NCBI GenBank assembly: GCA_016782405.1
Contig: JADHYO010000002.1
Span: 1 to 41,093, forward strand
Origin: Candidatus Aenigmatarchaeota archaeon
GTDB taxonomy: Archaea > Aenigmatarchaeota > Aenigmatarchaeia > QMZP01
Reading direction: 5' to 3'
DNA length: 41,093 nt
A program made the position numbers and the translations under genes. Below are positions 14,455 through 23,457 of this stretch, piece by piece. The notes beneath the pieces were generated by a model, which worked only from the letters and a program-made list of their open reading frames with translations, made no database searches and was not told the DNA's origin. Position 1 is the stretch's first letter. Every line of letters starts with the position of its first letter.

Positions 14455-15699
14455 CTAGTCGACAATTCGCGGTTTGGGGAGAGGTACAATGAACCTTCCC
14501 TTGAAGCCCTTCGCCCTAATCTTGGGTATGAGCTCATCTGCAATGTGCCAGGAAAAAAGAAGTGCAAAATCAGGTTGGTCCTCATATAACTTGGATTCAT
14601 CTAACACAGGAATAATTGTCCCAGGAATATACTTCCCTATCTTATGTGATCCCTGGATCTCCAAAACACAGTCCACAGTTCCGTCATCAAGCCCAACATA
14701 ATTAATTAGTGTGCTTGCCCTAGAAGGTGCCCCAATACCATACACCTTCTTCCCCTCCTTCTTAATCCCCATTAGAAGCGTTTGCAATTCAAGCTTAGAG
14801 ACAACAACCTTCTCCTTAAATGCCCGAAGATCCTCTATTCCAAGGCGCTCTTCCCCAAGCAGCGTGGAAACGCTCCCCTGAACAGGATACTTCCCCTTCC
14901 GCGCAGCATACACCCTAATAGAACCCCCATGAGTGGGAATTTTCTTTGCATGAATAATTTCCATTCCATGCTTTCCCAGCAGAAAATTAAGACTCTCGAG
15001 AGAATAGTACCTCAAGTGCTCATGATAAATAGTGTCATACTGAAGCGTTTCCACCAGTGAAACCAGGTAGTGTGACTCAGAAATGAAAACCCCATCATCA
15101 GCAAGAATCATCAACACACTCTCAACAATATCATTCACATTCTCAATATGTGCAAACACATTCGTTGCTGTCACCAACTTCGCTTTTCCATGTTCTGAAA
15201 TAATTTTAGATGCAACATCCTTAGTGAAATAATCAAAAATCGTTGGAATCCCCCTATCCACAGCAATCTGTCCAATTTTCTCAGGAGTGACCCCAAGCAC
15301 CTTATGAGAAGTGAAATTGCTTAAAAGGTTCCCGTCATTAGACCCAACATCAACAACCAAATCCTCAGCCTTCAGGGGAATGATTGTCGTGCATTCCTTA
15401 TACAGTTCAGCAAAGTTGTCTCTCAAAATCTTTGTTGTGCTGCTGGTGTAAGGGTATTCAGGAGGAAAAAGAATAGCAGAATCCACAATCAGCCCAAGCT
15501 GGACCAAAGAACAGTTCGGGCAACGCAGCAGTTGCGCGGGGTAGCTTGGCTGCTCCCTGGGTTTCTGACCAATAGCGTGCATCTCATTTACTGGTGGCAA
15601 ATAACCAAGAAACAAGACCGATTCCAGCTGCGTGGAACCGCACACCTGGCATTGCCCCACCACAACACTTGATCCAGTCTTAAATGTTAATTCAGTCAT
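14455..15699 (-). CDS. sugar C-methyltransferase (NovU/TylC3-like three-domain type)
   Basis: A 414-residue protein. The N-terminal zinc module has CQVCGS and RCPNCSLVQL. The SAM-binding core follows with VVDVGSNDGNLL. After HEHLRYYSLESL comes a C-terminal Rossmann-like domain with VYGIGAPSRASTLINY. This order matches enzymes that add a methyl group to carbon of a dTDP- or other NDP-keto-deoxysugar. It overlaps the epimerase gene at 15692 by 8 bases and so is in its operon. A branched-chain methyl sugar in the surface glycan is the likely outcome; the carbon position cannot be told. Confidence 0.8.
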   Translation of the reverse strand: MTELTFKTGSSVVVGQCQVCGSTQLESVLFLGYLPPVNEMHAIGQKPREQPSYPAQLLRCPNCSLVQLGLIVDSAILFPPEYPYTSSTTKILRDNFAELYKECTTIIPLKAEDLVVDVGSNDGNLLSNFTSHKVLGVTPEKIGQIAVDRGIPTIFDYFTKDVASKIISEHGKAKLVTATNVFAHIENVNDIVESVLMILADDGVFISESHYLVSLVETLQYDTIYHEHLRYYSLESLNFLLGKHGMEIIHAKKIPTHGGSIRVYAARKGKYPVQGSVSTLLGEERLGIEDLRAFKEKVVVSKLELQTLLMGIKKEGKKVYGIGAPSRASTLINYVGLDDGTVDCVLEIQGSHKIGKYIPGTIIPVLDESKLYEDQPDFALLFSWHIADELIPKIRAKGFKGRFIVPLPKPRIVD

Positions 15700-16654
15700 T
15701 CAGCCCTCCGGCTTTGTCAGCATTATGATCATACCATTCAACAGTTCGAGCCAGCCCTTCCTTTAGAGAGACAGTTGGCTCAAATCCAGTCAACTTCCTA
15801 AGCTTGGTGATGTCAGGACATCTCCTCAATGTCCCCCCCTTGGCAGCAGGCCCTGGAACAATTTCGATTTCCTTCCCGAAACATCTTCCAACCTCCTTGG
15901 CAACCTCCTCCATGCTGATCTCGTCCATTGTCCCAATATGATAAATCCCCAGATGCTCACCCTTTTCCAAAAGCCCGACAAGAGCTTCAACAAAATCATC
16001 AATAAAAATAAACGATCTGGTCTCCTTACCTGTCCCCTGTATCTGAAACTGCTTCCCCTCCAAGCTCCTCATCCTCAGTATAAACTGGGGGATAACATGT
16101 TCCCTTCCCATATCCGGTCCATATACATTATGAGGCCTGAAAATAACAATACGGTCAAAGTGCTTCCGTCCAAAATTAATAGCCATCAACTCGCTGATGA
16201 TCTTCCCACCGCAATAGGAATACCTAGGATTAAGTGGATCAGGAACAGATAACGGAACATCCTCTGGTGTGGGTATAATTGGGGGACTCTGATACACCTC
16301 AGAGCTAGATGCAAGAATAAGCTCCTTCACCCCAGCTTTCATGCACCCGTCAATAACATTCATCATCCCTTTTACACCAACATCCAAAACAAGATCAGGC
16401 TTTGTATAGAAAAACTCAGTACCGTTCACAAAGGCAAGATGAATAACACTATCAACTCCTTTGCATGCCTTCGCAACTGCTTCGGAATTCCTAATATCAC
16501 CTTGCACAACTTCAACCTCAACATCATGCAATCTTTCCTTTGATCCCCTCAAATCATTATCAATAACCCTCACGGAATGACCATCTCTAACCAAACGCTT
16601 CACAAGAGCGCTTCCTATAAACCCAGTTCCCCCAGTTACAAGATATTTAGTCAT
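15692..16654 (-). CDS. NAD-dependent nucleotide-sugar epimerase/dehydratase (extended SDR)
   Basis: A 320-residue extended SDR. The N-terminal cofactor motif is VTGGTGFIGSALV, the catalytic Ser lies in LASSSEVYQ and the catalytic pair is YSYCGGK. The C-terminal substrate domain has RPHNVYGPDMG and ETRSFIFIDDFVEAL, which resembles UDP-glucose 4-epimerase and NDP-sugar dehydratase families. The precise sugar is unknown. It lies between a GT2 gene and the C-methyltransferase on the same strand, which suggests that it makes the keto or epimerised sugar for that methylation. Confidence 0.8.
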   Translation of the reverse strand: MTKYLVTGGTGFIGSALVKRLVRDGHSVRVIDNDLRGSKERLHDVEVEVVQGDIRNSEAVAKACKGVDSVIHLAFVNGTEFFYTKPDLVLDVGVKGMMNVIDGCMKAGVKELILASSSEVYQSPPIIPTPEDVPLSVPDPLNPRYSYCGGKIISELMAINFGRKHFDRIVIFRPHNVYGPDMGREHVIPQFILRMRSLEGKQFQIQGTGKETRSFIFIDDFVEALVGLLEKGEHLGIYHIGTMDEISMEEVAKEVGRCFGKEIEIVPGPAAKGGTLRRCPDITKLRKLTGFEPTVSLKEGLARTVEWYDHNADKAGGLND

Positions 16655-16691
16655 ACAAAGTCATACCCTTTAATATTTTTAACAGTTTCCC

Positions 16692-17405
16692 CTATTTTCC
16701 ACGCAGTATCTTGATCCCGTGCAAAAACCACTTGAAGTATTCCCATGTCCATGCCCTAAACTTGAATGTTGATGCCCCCCCATACATGCGATTGATAGAT
16801 ATTATAGGAATCTCACCCATCCTCAATCCAACAAGCTGAGCCTTTATACTCATCTCAAAACCAACCAACCACCCCACTGGCCTGGCATCCAGCTCTATCC
16901 TCCCAAACACAGAACGCCTAAACATCTTGAAGCCAACAGTAGAATCAGTCAGCTTCGAGCCAGCAAGATGATAAAAAAGCTTGTTCGCTACGCGAGAAAA
17001 CATTCCCCCAATAAAAGATCCGCCATGAACCCTACCACCATCACTGTACCGCGTACCGCTCACAAAGTCATGCCCCTTATCCATGTGCGATATCATCTTA
17101 CCAATAGAGAAAAGTGGCCCAAAATCATCTGCCACAGTGATAAAAACATATTCCCCTTTAGCCGATTCCACTCCAGCCTTCACAGCGTTCGCAACCCCCC
17201 TCCCAAGTTTATTATGAACACACCTCACTTGTGGATACCCTTTCAACGCCTTCACAACGGGAATGCTGTCATCAACCTCATCATCATGAACAACCAAAAC
17301 CTCATGGGGAACATCAACAATAGCCTTCATCACATTCAATGTCTTTTGTAGCACTTCGCCTTCATTCCGAACAGGCATCAAAATAGTCAGCTTCGTCTTG
17401 CTCAT
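16692..17405 (-). CDS. family 2 glycosyltransferase
   Basis: About 237 residues with the GT-A start LTILMPVRNEGEVL, a first acidic motif VVHDDEVDDS, a second ITVADDFGP and a later TDSTVGFKMFRRSVF typical of dolichol-phosphate-mannose-synthase-like GT2. No membrane segment, so it is probably cytosolic. The start was placed at the ATG that overlaps the stop of the upstream RmlD-like gene (ATGA); the open frame extends five codons further without a family match. The donor is likely a nucleotide sugar made by neighbours. Confidence 0.78.
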   Translation of the reverse strand: MSKTKLTILMPVRNEGEVLQKTLNVMKAIVDVPHEVLVVHDDEVDDSIPVVKALKGYPQVRCVHNKLGRGVANAVKAGVESAKGEYVFITVADDFGPLFSIGKMISHMDKGHDFVSGTRYSDGGRVHGGSFIGGMFSRVANKLFYHLAGSKLTDSTVGFKMFRRSVFGRIELDARPVGWLVGFEMSIKAQLVGLRMGEIPIISINRMYGGASTFKFRAWTWEYFKWFLHGIKILRGK

Positions 17406-18118
17406 TTCATCCCCTCCCACAGCCTACAATCCATTGAACTATCCCTTGCCAACGGAGCCGGCGACTGGCGCAAAACATCCTCAAATGTGCAAGCTTTTAG
17501 AGAGTGTTTGTGCTCCTTATACACATCAAAATCAGATCTCCTCTCCCCGCCGATATTAACAGTCCCCACAAAATCATTATGAACCATTTTTACAATAGCC
17601 TCCACAATCTGGTGAATTGTGATCTGAGAGGAATATTTATCTGTAGCAGAATCCTCAAATCTTATGTCACTGGGGTCAAAAAAACTAGTCCTAATAACGC
17701 AGTGATTGGTAAGCAATTTCACAGCGCTTTCAGCCCCCAACTTTGTCCAACCATACACATTATAAGGCCTGGTCTCATCCGTTTCCGAATAGTTGCCCCT
17801 TGTCCCAGGATACACCCCATCTGTTGAAATGTGAACAAACCTTGCCTCAGTACCAAGAACACCCATCACAAGATTTCCAGTCCCCATCACATTTGTCCTA
17901 AAGGCATTCCCAGGATCAGCCTCACACTCACCCATCCGCGCCAATGCAGCACAATGAACAATAGCATCAAACTCGTGTTCAGATAAGAACGACTTAACAC
18001 TTTCTGGTTTTGTGATATCCATCTCATCCCTTTTCGGGGCAACCAATCCTGGCAAGCCGCCTGAAGAAATTATAGCCTTTCCAAGCTTTCCAGTCCCACC
18101 AGTCAATAATATGCTCAT
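17402..18118 (-). CDS. RmlD-like NDP-4-keto-sugar reductase (SDR)
   Basis: About 238 residues from the ATG giving MSILLTGGTGKLGKAI; a GTG nine bases upstream is the alternative. The glycine-rich cofactor site GGTGKLG, VHCAALARMGECEADP, HISTDGVYPG and the catalytic YGWTK match the short RmlD (dTDP-4-dehydrorhamnose reductase) group. RmlD reduces a 4-keto sugar to the final deoxysugar. It is shorter than the typical 290-residue enzyme, mainly in the C-terminal half. The downstream GT2 start overlaps its stop, so the two are translationally coupled. Confidence 0.72.
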   Translation of the reverse strand: MSILLTGGTGKLGKAIISSGGLPGLVAPKRDEMDITKPESVKSFLSEHEFDAIVHCAALARMGECEADPGNAFRTNVMGTGNLVMGVLGTEARFVHISTDGVYPGTRGNYSETDETRPYNVYGWTKLGAESAVKLLTNHCVIRTSFFDPSDIRFEDSATDKYSSQITIHQIVEAIVKMVHNDFVGTVNIGGERRSDFDVYKEHKHSLKACTFEDVLRQSPAPLARDSSMDCRLWEGMK

Positions 18119-18186
18119 TCCACTCACTCTCTGTGCTTATCTTCAAAAAATGATTATAAAATATAAAAAGCAGTTGGTAGCAAGCA

Positions 18187-19380
18187 CTAGGTTTTATTCC
18201 CGGACTTTATCACACCCCAAAGGTCCACAACCTCAGTCCCTTCAGGTATATCAAGATCCCTATAGGCTGAATGAGGAACCCCAACAACAACAACATCACT
18301 TTCCTTGACAAGTTCCTCCTTTGAAACAAAATCCGGATTCTTCGCGTGTTCATCAGAGTAATACACCTTCGCCCCATGGAACCGCAGTATCTTTCCAATC
18401 TTGAATGAAAGTGAATCCCTCACATCATCTATATTTGCCTTGAAACTCATCCCCAGAATACCCACCTTAGTCTTGCTCAGATCATACTGTTTCCTAAGAT
18501 TTTCAACCACAAAATTCGGCAGGCCCTCATTAATCATCATTGCCGCATGACCTAGCATGAAATTGTTGCTGTTGAATGCTGCCAGCTGCATTGTGTCCTT
18601 CAAGAGGCATGGACCAGCAGCAAAACCAGACTTGGGAAGAGTGTGAGCTCGCTCATAACCGTCCCTCATGGCGCGCCTAATTTTATCATAATCAGCTCCG
18701 AAGTTATGTGCAATCATGTAGAACTGGTTGGCAATCGCAAACTGTATATATCTCCAAGCATTTGCGAACAGCTTGATAAGCTCTGCCTCCCTCATGGTAG
18801 TCTTTATTATCTTGGGCGAAATAACACTGAACAGCCCGGACGCCTCCTCAATAGCCTTATCACTCAGGCCGGCAATAATCTGCGGAAGCTCGTTCAACTC
18901 CTTCACAGCATACCCCTGCACAATCCTTTCAGCACAATAAGCTATATGCCACTCCCCATCACCCAACAGCTTAAGCACCTGCCCACATGTGTTGGGATAT
19001 ACAGTACTGCGTATGATTATAATGTGCTCCGGTGTAATGTGTTTCTTCAACTCAGCAAAAAATTCAAGGAACTGGCGCGTCTTTGGGTTAAGATATTCAT
19101 CAACAGGGGTTCCAATAGCAACAATCACAAACTTAGCCTTTGAAACATCGTTAATATCATGCGAAACAGCAAGCTTCCCTTCATCAAGCACCTTCTTGAG
19201 GACGGGTTCAGCCCCATACTCTATAAATGGCATCTCACCCCTCATCACCATCTCACCTTTCTCTTTGTCAGTGTCATACAAACATACCTTCTTACCCTTA
19301 TCAGCAAAAACAATTCCAAGTGGGAGGCCTACATGACCTAACCCACCAACAATCACAATATCATAAACCATGCTGTCCAT
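18187..19380 (-). CDS. nucleotide-sugar dehydrogenase (UDP-glucose/GDP-mannose dehydrogenase family)
   Basis: A 397-residue protein. The NAD site is IVGGLGHVGLPLG, the central domain has AELIKLFANAWRYIQFAIANQF and the catalytic Cys lies in GPCLLKDT. The C-terminal UDP-binding domain contains KVGILGMSFKANIDDVRDSLS. It oxidises C6 of an NDP-hexose or NDP-HexNAc to an uronic acid in two NAD-dependent steps. Its order of motifs is close to WecC/UDP-ManNAc dehydrogenases, but the substrate cannot be fixed. It probably heads the leftward operon down to 14455; a GGTGG motif precedes the ATG. Confidence 0.83.
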   Translation of the reverse strand: MDSMVYDIVIVGGLGHVGLPLGIVFADKGKKVCLYDTDKEKGEMVMRGEMPFIEYGAEPVLKKVLDEGKLAVSHDINDVSKAKFVIVAIGTPVDEYLNPKTRQFLEFFAELKKHITPEHIIIIRSTVYPNTCGQVLKLLGDGEWHIAYCAERIVQGYAVKELNELPQIIAGLSDKAIEEASGLFSVISPKIIKTTMREAELIKLFANAWRYIQFAIANQFYMIAHNFGADYDKIRRAMRDGYERAHTLPKSGFAAGPCLLKDTMQLAAFNSNNFMLGHAAMMINEGLPNFVVENLRKQYDLSKTKVGILGMSFKANIDDVRDSLSFKIGKILRFHGAKVYYSDEHAKNPDFVSKEELVKESDVVVVGVPHSAYRDLDIPEGTEVVDLWGVIKSGNKT

Positions 19381-19531
19381 ATAACCACCTATATAATCAC
19401 CGGATTAATTTTAAATACAAAGCCCCAAGTCAGGGTTCATTCCCCTTCCCGCTCCTCAAATAACCCAGCTTCCATAATCAACCTAAGAGGAAGACAATTT
19501 AAAACTTAAGATTGTTCCACTATAATCTATT

Positions 19532-20479
19532 ATGCGCATCTCAAAGCTGCTGCCGCTAATAGGAATCGCAATATTCATCTACTTACTGCTTAACATAGAC
19601 CTCCCAAAGGTCGCTGATATTCTCCTAAGGACAAGCATACTATTTTTCAGCGTTGCAATTGTAATCACACTGGTAGACATAGTACTGAAAGCGTTCAAGT
19701 GGCAGCTGATATTCAATTCCTACAGCATCCCAGTCAAATTTTCCCGCTTCCTCAGCTCCTGGATTGTAGGACTCTCCCTTAGCATGATTACCCCAGGGAA
19801 GGTGGGAGACTTTGCAAAAGCCTACTACCTCAGGGATAAAGCCCCTCTAGGCAAGGGCCTAACCACAGTCATGGCAGACCGCATAATAGACCTGCTCACA
19901 CTTTTCGTATTAGCTATCATAGGACTCTCAATCTTTGCTACAATGTACACCCAGGACAATGCCCTCCTAATAACAACATATGCACTGTTCGCCGCATTTG
20001 TCCTTGTCATAATAATATTCTCCAAAAAGAGCATAGCCTCTGCAATACTTCGGCCATTCTACCGCCGCCTTGTCCCGGAGAAAAAGAAAGAAAAACTAAA
20101 GTCAATCTATAATGATTTTTACGCAGGCATAGGACTAATCCTTGGGAAGAAAAAACTGCTTACAGTAGTAGTACTAATAACATTCCTAATATGGTTCGGA
20201 ACAATCATGGTAATCTATTTCATCTCCCTTTCTTTAGGGTTTGAAATACCATTACATTTCCTTCTGATAGTCATCCCAATCATAACACTGCTAGAGGCCC
20301 TGCCAATCTCTTTCTCTGGAGTCGGAACTAGAGACGCAACCATGATTTTCTTCTTTGGTTTCATTGGAATAAGTGCAGAGGCCTCTGTTTCCATATCACT
20401 ACTCTACTTGCTGACAAGTTATATTTTTGTCTTTATTGGTTTCCTGATATGGTACAAAAACCCTATCCAGCGCAGCTAA
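19532..20479 (+). CDS. UPF0104 / lysylphosphatidylglycerol synthase-type membrane protein
   Basis: A 315-residue protein with seven to eight membrane spans and the family pattern of a large central loop: WQLIFNSYSIPVKFSRFLSSWIVGLSLSMITPGKVGDFAKAYYL. The segments GLSLSMITPGKVGD and LPISFSGVGTRDA are typical. Members in archaea include AglD-associated proteins and candidate lipid-carrier flippases. Here, within a glycan island, movement of a polyprenyl-linked sugar across the membrane is a reasonable inference. Its stop overlaps the convergent DUF4346-like gene by four bases. Confidence 0.75.
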   Translation: MRISKLLPLIGIAIFIYLLLNIDLPKVADILLRTSILFFSVAIVITLVDIVLKAFKWQLIFNSYSIPVKFSRFLSSWIVGLSLSMITPGKVGDFAKAYYLRDKAPLGKGLTTVMADRIIDLLTLFVLAIIGLSIFATMYTQDNALLITTYALFAAFVLVIIIFSKKSIASAILRPFYRRLVPEKKKEKLKSIYNDFYAGIGLILGKKKLLTVVVLITFLIWFGTIMVIYFISLSLGFEIPLHFLLIVIPIITLLEALPISFSGVGTRDATMIFFFGFIGISAEASVSISLLYLLTSYIFVFIGFLIWYKNPIQRS

Positions 20480-20829
20480 TCTTTGAGCTCAAGCTCGCTG
20501 TCCTGTACATATTCCAATCCACGCTTAAGCGCCAGATAAGCCTTCTCAAGCTCAACCCCCATGTCAGCTGCGTGATCCAGCCTGGAAATCATCCCCTCTT
20601 TAATTAGTGTGAAGTATATCTCTATTGGGTGCTTCCCAGTAATCTTGGCCCTGAGTTTGTGATCATTTGTACAAAAACCAACCTCAATGGTTCCATCCTG
20701 GTGGTTCACCCTGATAAGAAAATAACCATTTGGATCAAGGACCCATTCACCGCGCTCAGCCTGAAACTCCTTCATCCCTTCTGCCACAGAAATGTCCCAC
20801 CATTTTCCAGCTATCTTTTCCTCTCCCAT
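20476..20829 (-). CDS. DUF4346-like small protein
   Basis: A 117-residue soluble protein. DPNGYFLIRVNHQDGTIEVGF followed by a C-terminal segment with HAADMGVELEKAYLALKRGLEYVQD matches the DUF4346 pattern as I remember it; that domain is often attached to thymidylate-synthase-like or methyltransferase proteins but also stands alone in archaea. Function unknown. It has a TATA-like CATATAAATATAAC about 30-40 bases before its start on the - strand. It is convergent with the UPF0104 gene and shows no link with glycan synthesis. Confidence 0.6.
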   Translation of the reverse strand: MGEEKIAGKWWDISVAEGMKEFQAERGEWVLDPNGYFLIRVNHQDGTIEVGFCTNDHKLRAKITGKHPIEIYFTLIKEGMISRLDHAADMGVELEKAYLALKRGLEYVQDSELELKD

Positions 20830-20892
20830 GAGAATCCCTTAGTATGATACAACCTGTTATATTTATATGCTTTGCCCCAAACCCGGCAATTC

Positions 20893-20900
20893 TTTATAAG
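20893..20900 (+). promoter_or_regulatory. TATA box of GT2 gene
   Basis: TTTATAAG ends 21 bases before the ATG at 20921, consistent with a leaderless or very short-leader transcript. Confidence 0.45.
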
Positions 20901-20920
20901 CTGGAACAAATACTAAAACC

Positions 20921-21853
20921 ATGAAGCTAGTCATTACCATCCCCGCTTACAATGAGGAAGAAACAATAGGCAAAGTCATTGACGAAATCCCGAAGAAAAT
21001 CAAGGGAATCAAAAAAATCCGTGTGCTGGTCATTGACGACGGATCCTCAGACAGTACAGCAAGTGTTGCAAAAAAGAAGGGGGCCACAGTCCTTCGTAAT
21101 AAGAAGAACCTTGGCCTCGCCACAACATTCAAGCGTGGCCTTGAAAAAGCCCTGGACATGGGAGCAGATATAATTGTTAATACAGATGCAGATCTCCAGT
21201 ACAACCAACAACAAATCCCCGCTCTGGTAGCCCCTGTTCTTGCCGGCGAAGCTGACCTGGTTTTAGGCTCCCGCTTCCGTGGCAGTATTGAGTATATGCC
21301 TCTCCAGAAAAAATGGGGCAACCGCCTAAGCAGTTGGATAGTAAGAAGGGTCTCAGGTCTCCCAATATCAGATGCACAAACAGGCTTCCGAGCATTTTCC
21401 AGGGAAGCAGCCTTGCGGATGAACATCCAGTCCACATACACATATACCCAAGAAACCATCCTCCAGGCAGCAGCAGCAAATTTGGTAGTAAAAGAAATCC
21501 CAATTGAATTCCGAAAACGCGAGGGAAGTTCCCGCCTAATTTCAGGCATTTTAAACTACGCAGCCCGCGCTGGAGCAACCCTCGTAATAGGATATCTAAA
21601 TCACAAACCGCTTCGCGTTTTTCTTGGCGTTGGCGGACTTTTCTTCCTGGCAGGCTTTATCCTTGGCATGAAAGTCCTCCTTCACTTTATTGCAACTGGT
21701 CTGGTCTCCCCATTCATCCCTACAGCAATACTAACAGCCATACTCCTCATCTTCGGCTTCCAAATAATCATGATAGGACTACTTGCAGAGATGATAAAAA
21801 ACAAGAGAAGCATTGAGGAAGAAATCTTATACAGGATGAAAGCAGGCAAGTAA
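20921..21853 (+). CDS. family 2 glycosyltransferase with C-terminal membrane anchor (DPM1-like)
   Basis: A 310-residue protein. The GT-A domain has TIPAYNEEETIGKV, IDDGSSDST (donor binding) and NTDADLQY (metal site). DAQTGFRAFSREA is typical of dolichyl-phosphate hexose synthases. Two membrane segments follow from about residue 228 to 290. Such enzymes charge dolichyl phosphate with mannose or glucose, giving lipid-linked donors for extracytoplasmic glycosyltransferases such as the next gene. The GGCGTT-rich 3' half has no anomalies. Confidence 0.85.
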   Translation: MKLVITIPAYNEEETIGKVIDEIPKKIKGIKKIRVLVIDDGSSDSTASVAKKKGATVLRNKKNLGLATTFKRGLEKALDMGADIIVNTDADLQYNQQQIPALVAPVLAGEADLVLGSRFRGSIEYMPLQKKWGNRLSSWIVRRVSGLPISDAQTGFRAFSREAALRMNIQSTYTYTQETILQAAAANLVVKEIPIEFRKREGSSRLISGILNYAARAGATLVIGYLNHKPLRVFLGVGGLFFLAGFILGMKVLLHFIATGLVSPFIPTAILTAILLIFGFQIIMIGLLAEMIKNKRSIEEEILYRMKAGK

Positions 21854-21948
21854 ACAGTTTAATCAGTGAAACCCCTTGGGGGAACCATTTTATATTCATT
21901 GCAACCAGAAAACACTATGCACACTTCAGTCGCAAAGAGGATTTGGTC

Positions 21949-23391
21949 ATGAAGCTTGAAAAAATAACAAACCGCCCAGAAGAAATAGTAATTATTTCAG
22001 TTATAATTTTCATCCTCATCTACACGTTCACATTCCCTTCATACTTTGCTTCTGTTGATGAGCACGAATACATCAGAAACGCGTTCCTCCTGCAGAAAGG
22101 AACCCTCACAGAACCAGAACCAACAAATGTGTGCACAGGTCGTTTCAATGGCGAAGGTTGGGTATCCCAATATTTTATCGGGCGCTCAATATTCCTCATC
22201 CCATTTACCTGGCTCGGTTTTGGTGTAGTGATGCTCTCTGGCCTCATTATACACCTGCTTAATCTCCTGCTTGTGTACAAAATATTCCCAAGACTTGGTC
22301 ATTCCCCACTATATTCACTCCTTTACCTGCTCTTCCCTGCGTTTCTATGGGAAGCAAGAACACTGAACAGCGAGCTTCTGGTCTTGACAGCGATCCTTGC
22401 AGGTGTATATTTTTATCTTTCTAACAAACCCCGTTCCTTGGCCATTTCAGGCTTGTTTTTCACACTTGCTCTCCTGGTGAGGCAGGAAGCTGCCCTCATA
22501 GCAGCAGTATTTCTCTTAATCCCACTTATTCAGGATAGAAAGAAGTTCCTCTTCATGCTCCTTGGTGTTATCCCAGCAGCAGTCCTGCTTCTAGGAGTAA
22601 ACCAGCTCTTTTATGGCGGTCTTGTCTCATCAGGCTACGGAAACCCGCTACTGTTTGCTCTAAACATTGGCACAAAGGATATTTTCCTCCTCAATATCGG
22701 AAAGTTCATCATACTGTTGGCAGTGGCCTATCCCCTGATGATTTTATCACCATTTGTCACAAAGAGTCCAATAAGAAAAGAGGTCATCCTCTCCACAGCT
22801 GCGTATATCATATTCTATGCCCAGAACGCCTCTGTGTGGATATACCCATTCCTCCACCCCACTGCTGTAACTGGTCAGTTGCGCTACCTCATTCCTGTTA
22901 TAGGACTCCTCATCCTCACATATCCCCCGCTATTTGAGCGTGCCCTCAACAAGATCCGATTGCCCCCAAAGGCAGTTCTCCTCTCCCTGGCAGGAGTGTT
23001 ATTCCTGGCAGCCATTGTAGCATCCTCCATTCACGCCTCATTCCTGGATGGGAGATACGCAACATTCCAGGCAATCCACGAAAACACAGAACCCAACTCC
23101 CTGTTGATAGGCAGCTCTGATGACTGCAACTACGTATTGAACAATCTCTTTGACAGAAGAGCATACCTTGACGTGGGTAACGAGCAAATAAACAGCTTTC
23201 TCAGCCAATATGAAAACATCTATGTGCTTGACATCAGCTACACAACAGTTGATTACTCCTCTTCAAGAGGCCAGCTCATCTCCAAAGAGCGCGCACAAAT
23301 CAGCGACTTCCTGGAATTCCATAAGGATGAGCTTGAACTGGTATTCGAATCAGAAGAGCCCAACCATGTGAGAATATACCGCTTCACCTGA
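21949..23391 (+). CDS. multi-span membrane glycosyltransferase (GT-C/PMT-like)
   Basis: About 480 residues with roughly ten membrane spans. The first extracytoplasmic loop carries SVDEHEYIRNAF, an acidic motif of the kind that forms the catalytic site in PMT/ArnT-type GT-C enzymes. A C-terminal soluble domain (about the last 90 residues) follows the last span. I chose the ATG at 21949 because GAGGA stands about eight bases upstream; a TTG six bases earlier is in frame. It would use a dolichyl-phosphate sugar, fitting the DPM1-like gene 90 bases upstream. Confidence 0.7.
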   Translation: MKLEKITNRPEEIVIISVIIFILIYTFTFPSYFASVDEHEYIRNAFLLQKGTLTEPEPTNVCTGRFNGEGWVSQYFIGRSIFLIPFTWLGFGVVMLSGLIIHLLNLLLVYKIFPRLGHSPLYSLLYLLFPAFLWEARTLNSELLVLTAILAGVYFYLSNKPRSLAISGLFFTLALLVRQEAALIAAVFLLIPLIQDRKKFLFMLLGVIPAAVLLLGVNQLFYGGLVSSGYGNPLLFALNIGTKDIFLLNIGKFIILLAVAYPLMILSPFVTKSPIRKEVILSTAAYIIFYAQNASVWIYPFLHPTAVTGQLRYLIPVIGLLILTYPPLFERALNKIRLPPKAVLLSLAGVLFLAAIVASSIHASFLDGRYATFQAIHENTEPNSLLIGSSDDCNYVLNNLFDRRAYLDVGNEQINSFLSQYENIYVLDISYTTVDYSSSRGQLISKERAQISDFLEFHKDELELVFESEEPNHVRIYRFT

Positions 23392-23429
23392 AACTTTTTT
23401 AGTGTTTAACGAGTTTAGAAAAGAAGCAT

Positions 23430-23436
23430 TTATAAA
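23430..23436 (+). promoter_or_regulatory. TATA box of radical SAM gene
   Basis: TTATAAA (within CATTTATAAAATT) ends 22 bases before the ATG at 23458. The gap of 66 bases to the previous stop also supports separate initiation. Confidence 0.5.
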
Positions 23437-23457
23437 ATTGAATATTATAGAAATCCT

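Noticed and set aside
20947-21549. 200-codon open frame on the - strand
   Set aside because: It is a shadow of the DPM1-like GT2 gene, rich in Arg/Ser/Pro with no domain character.
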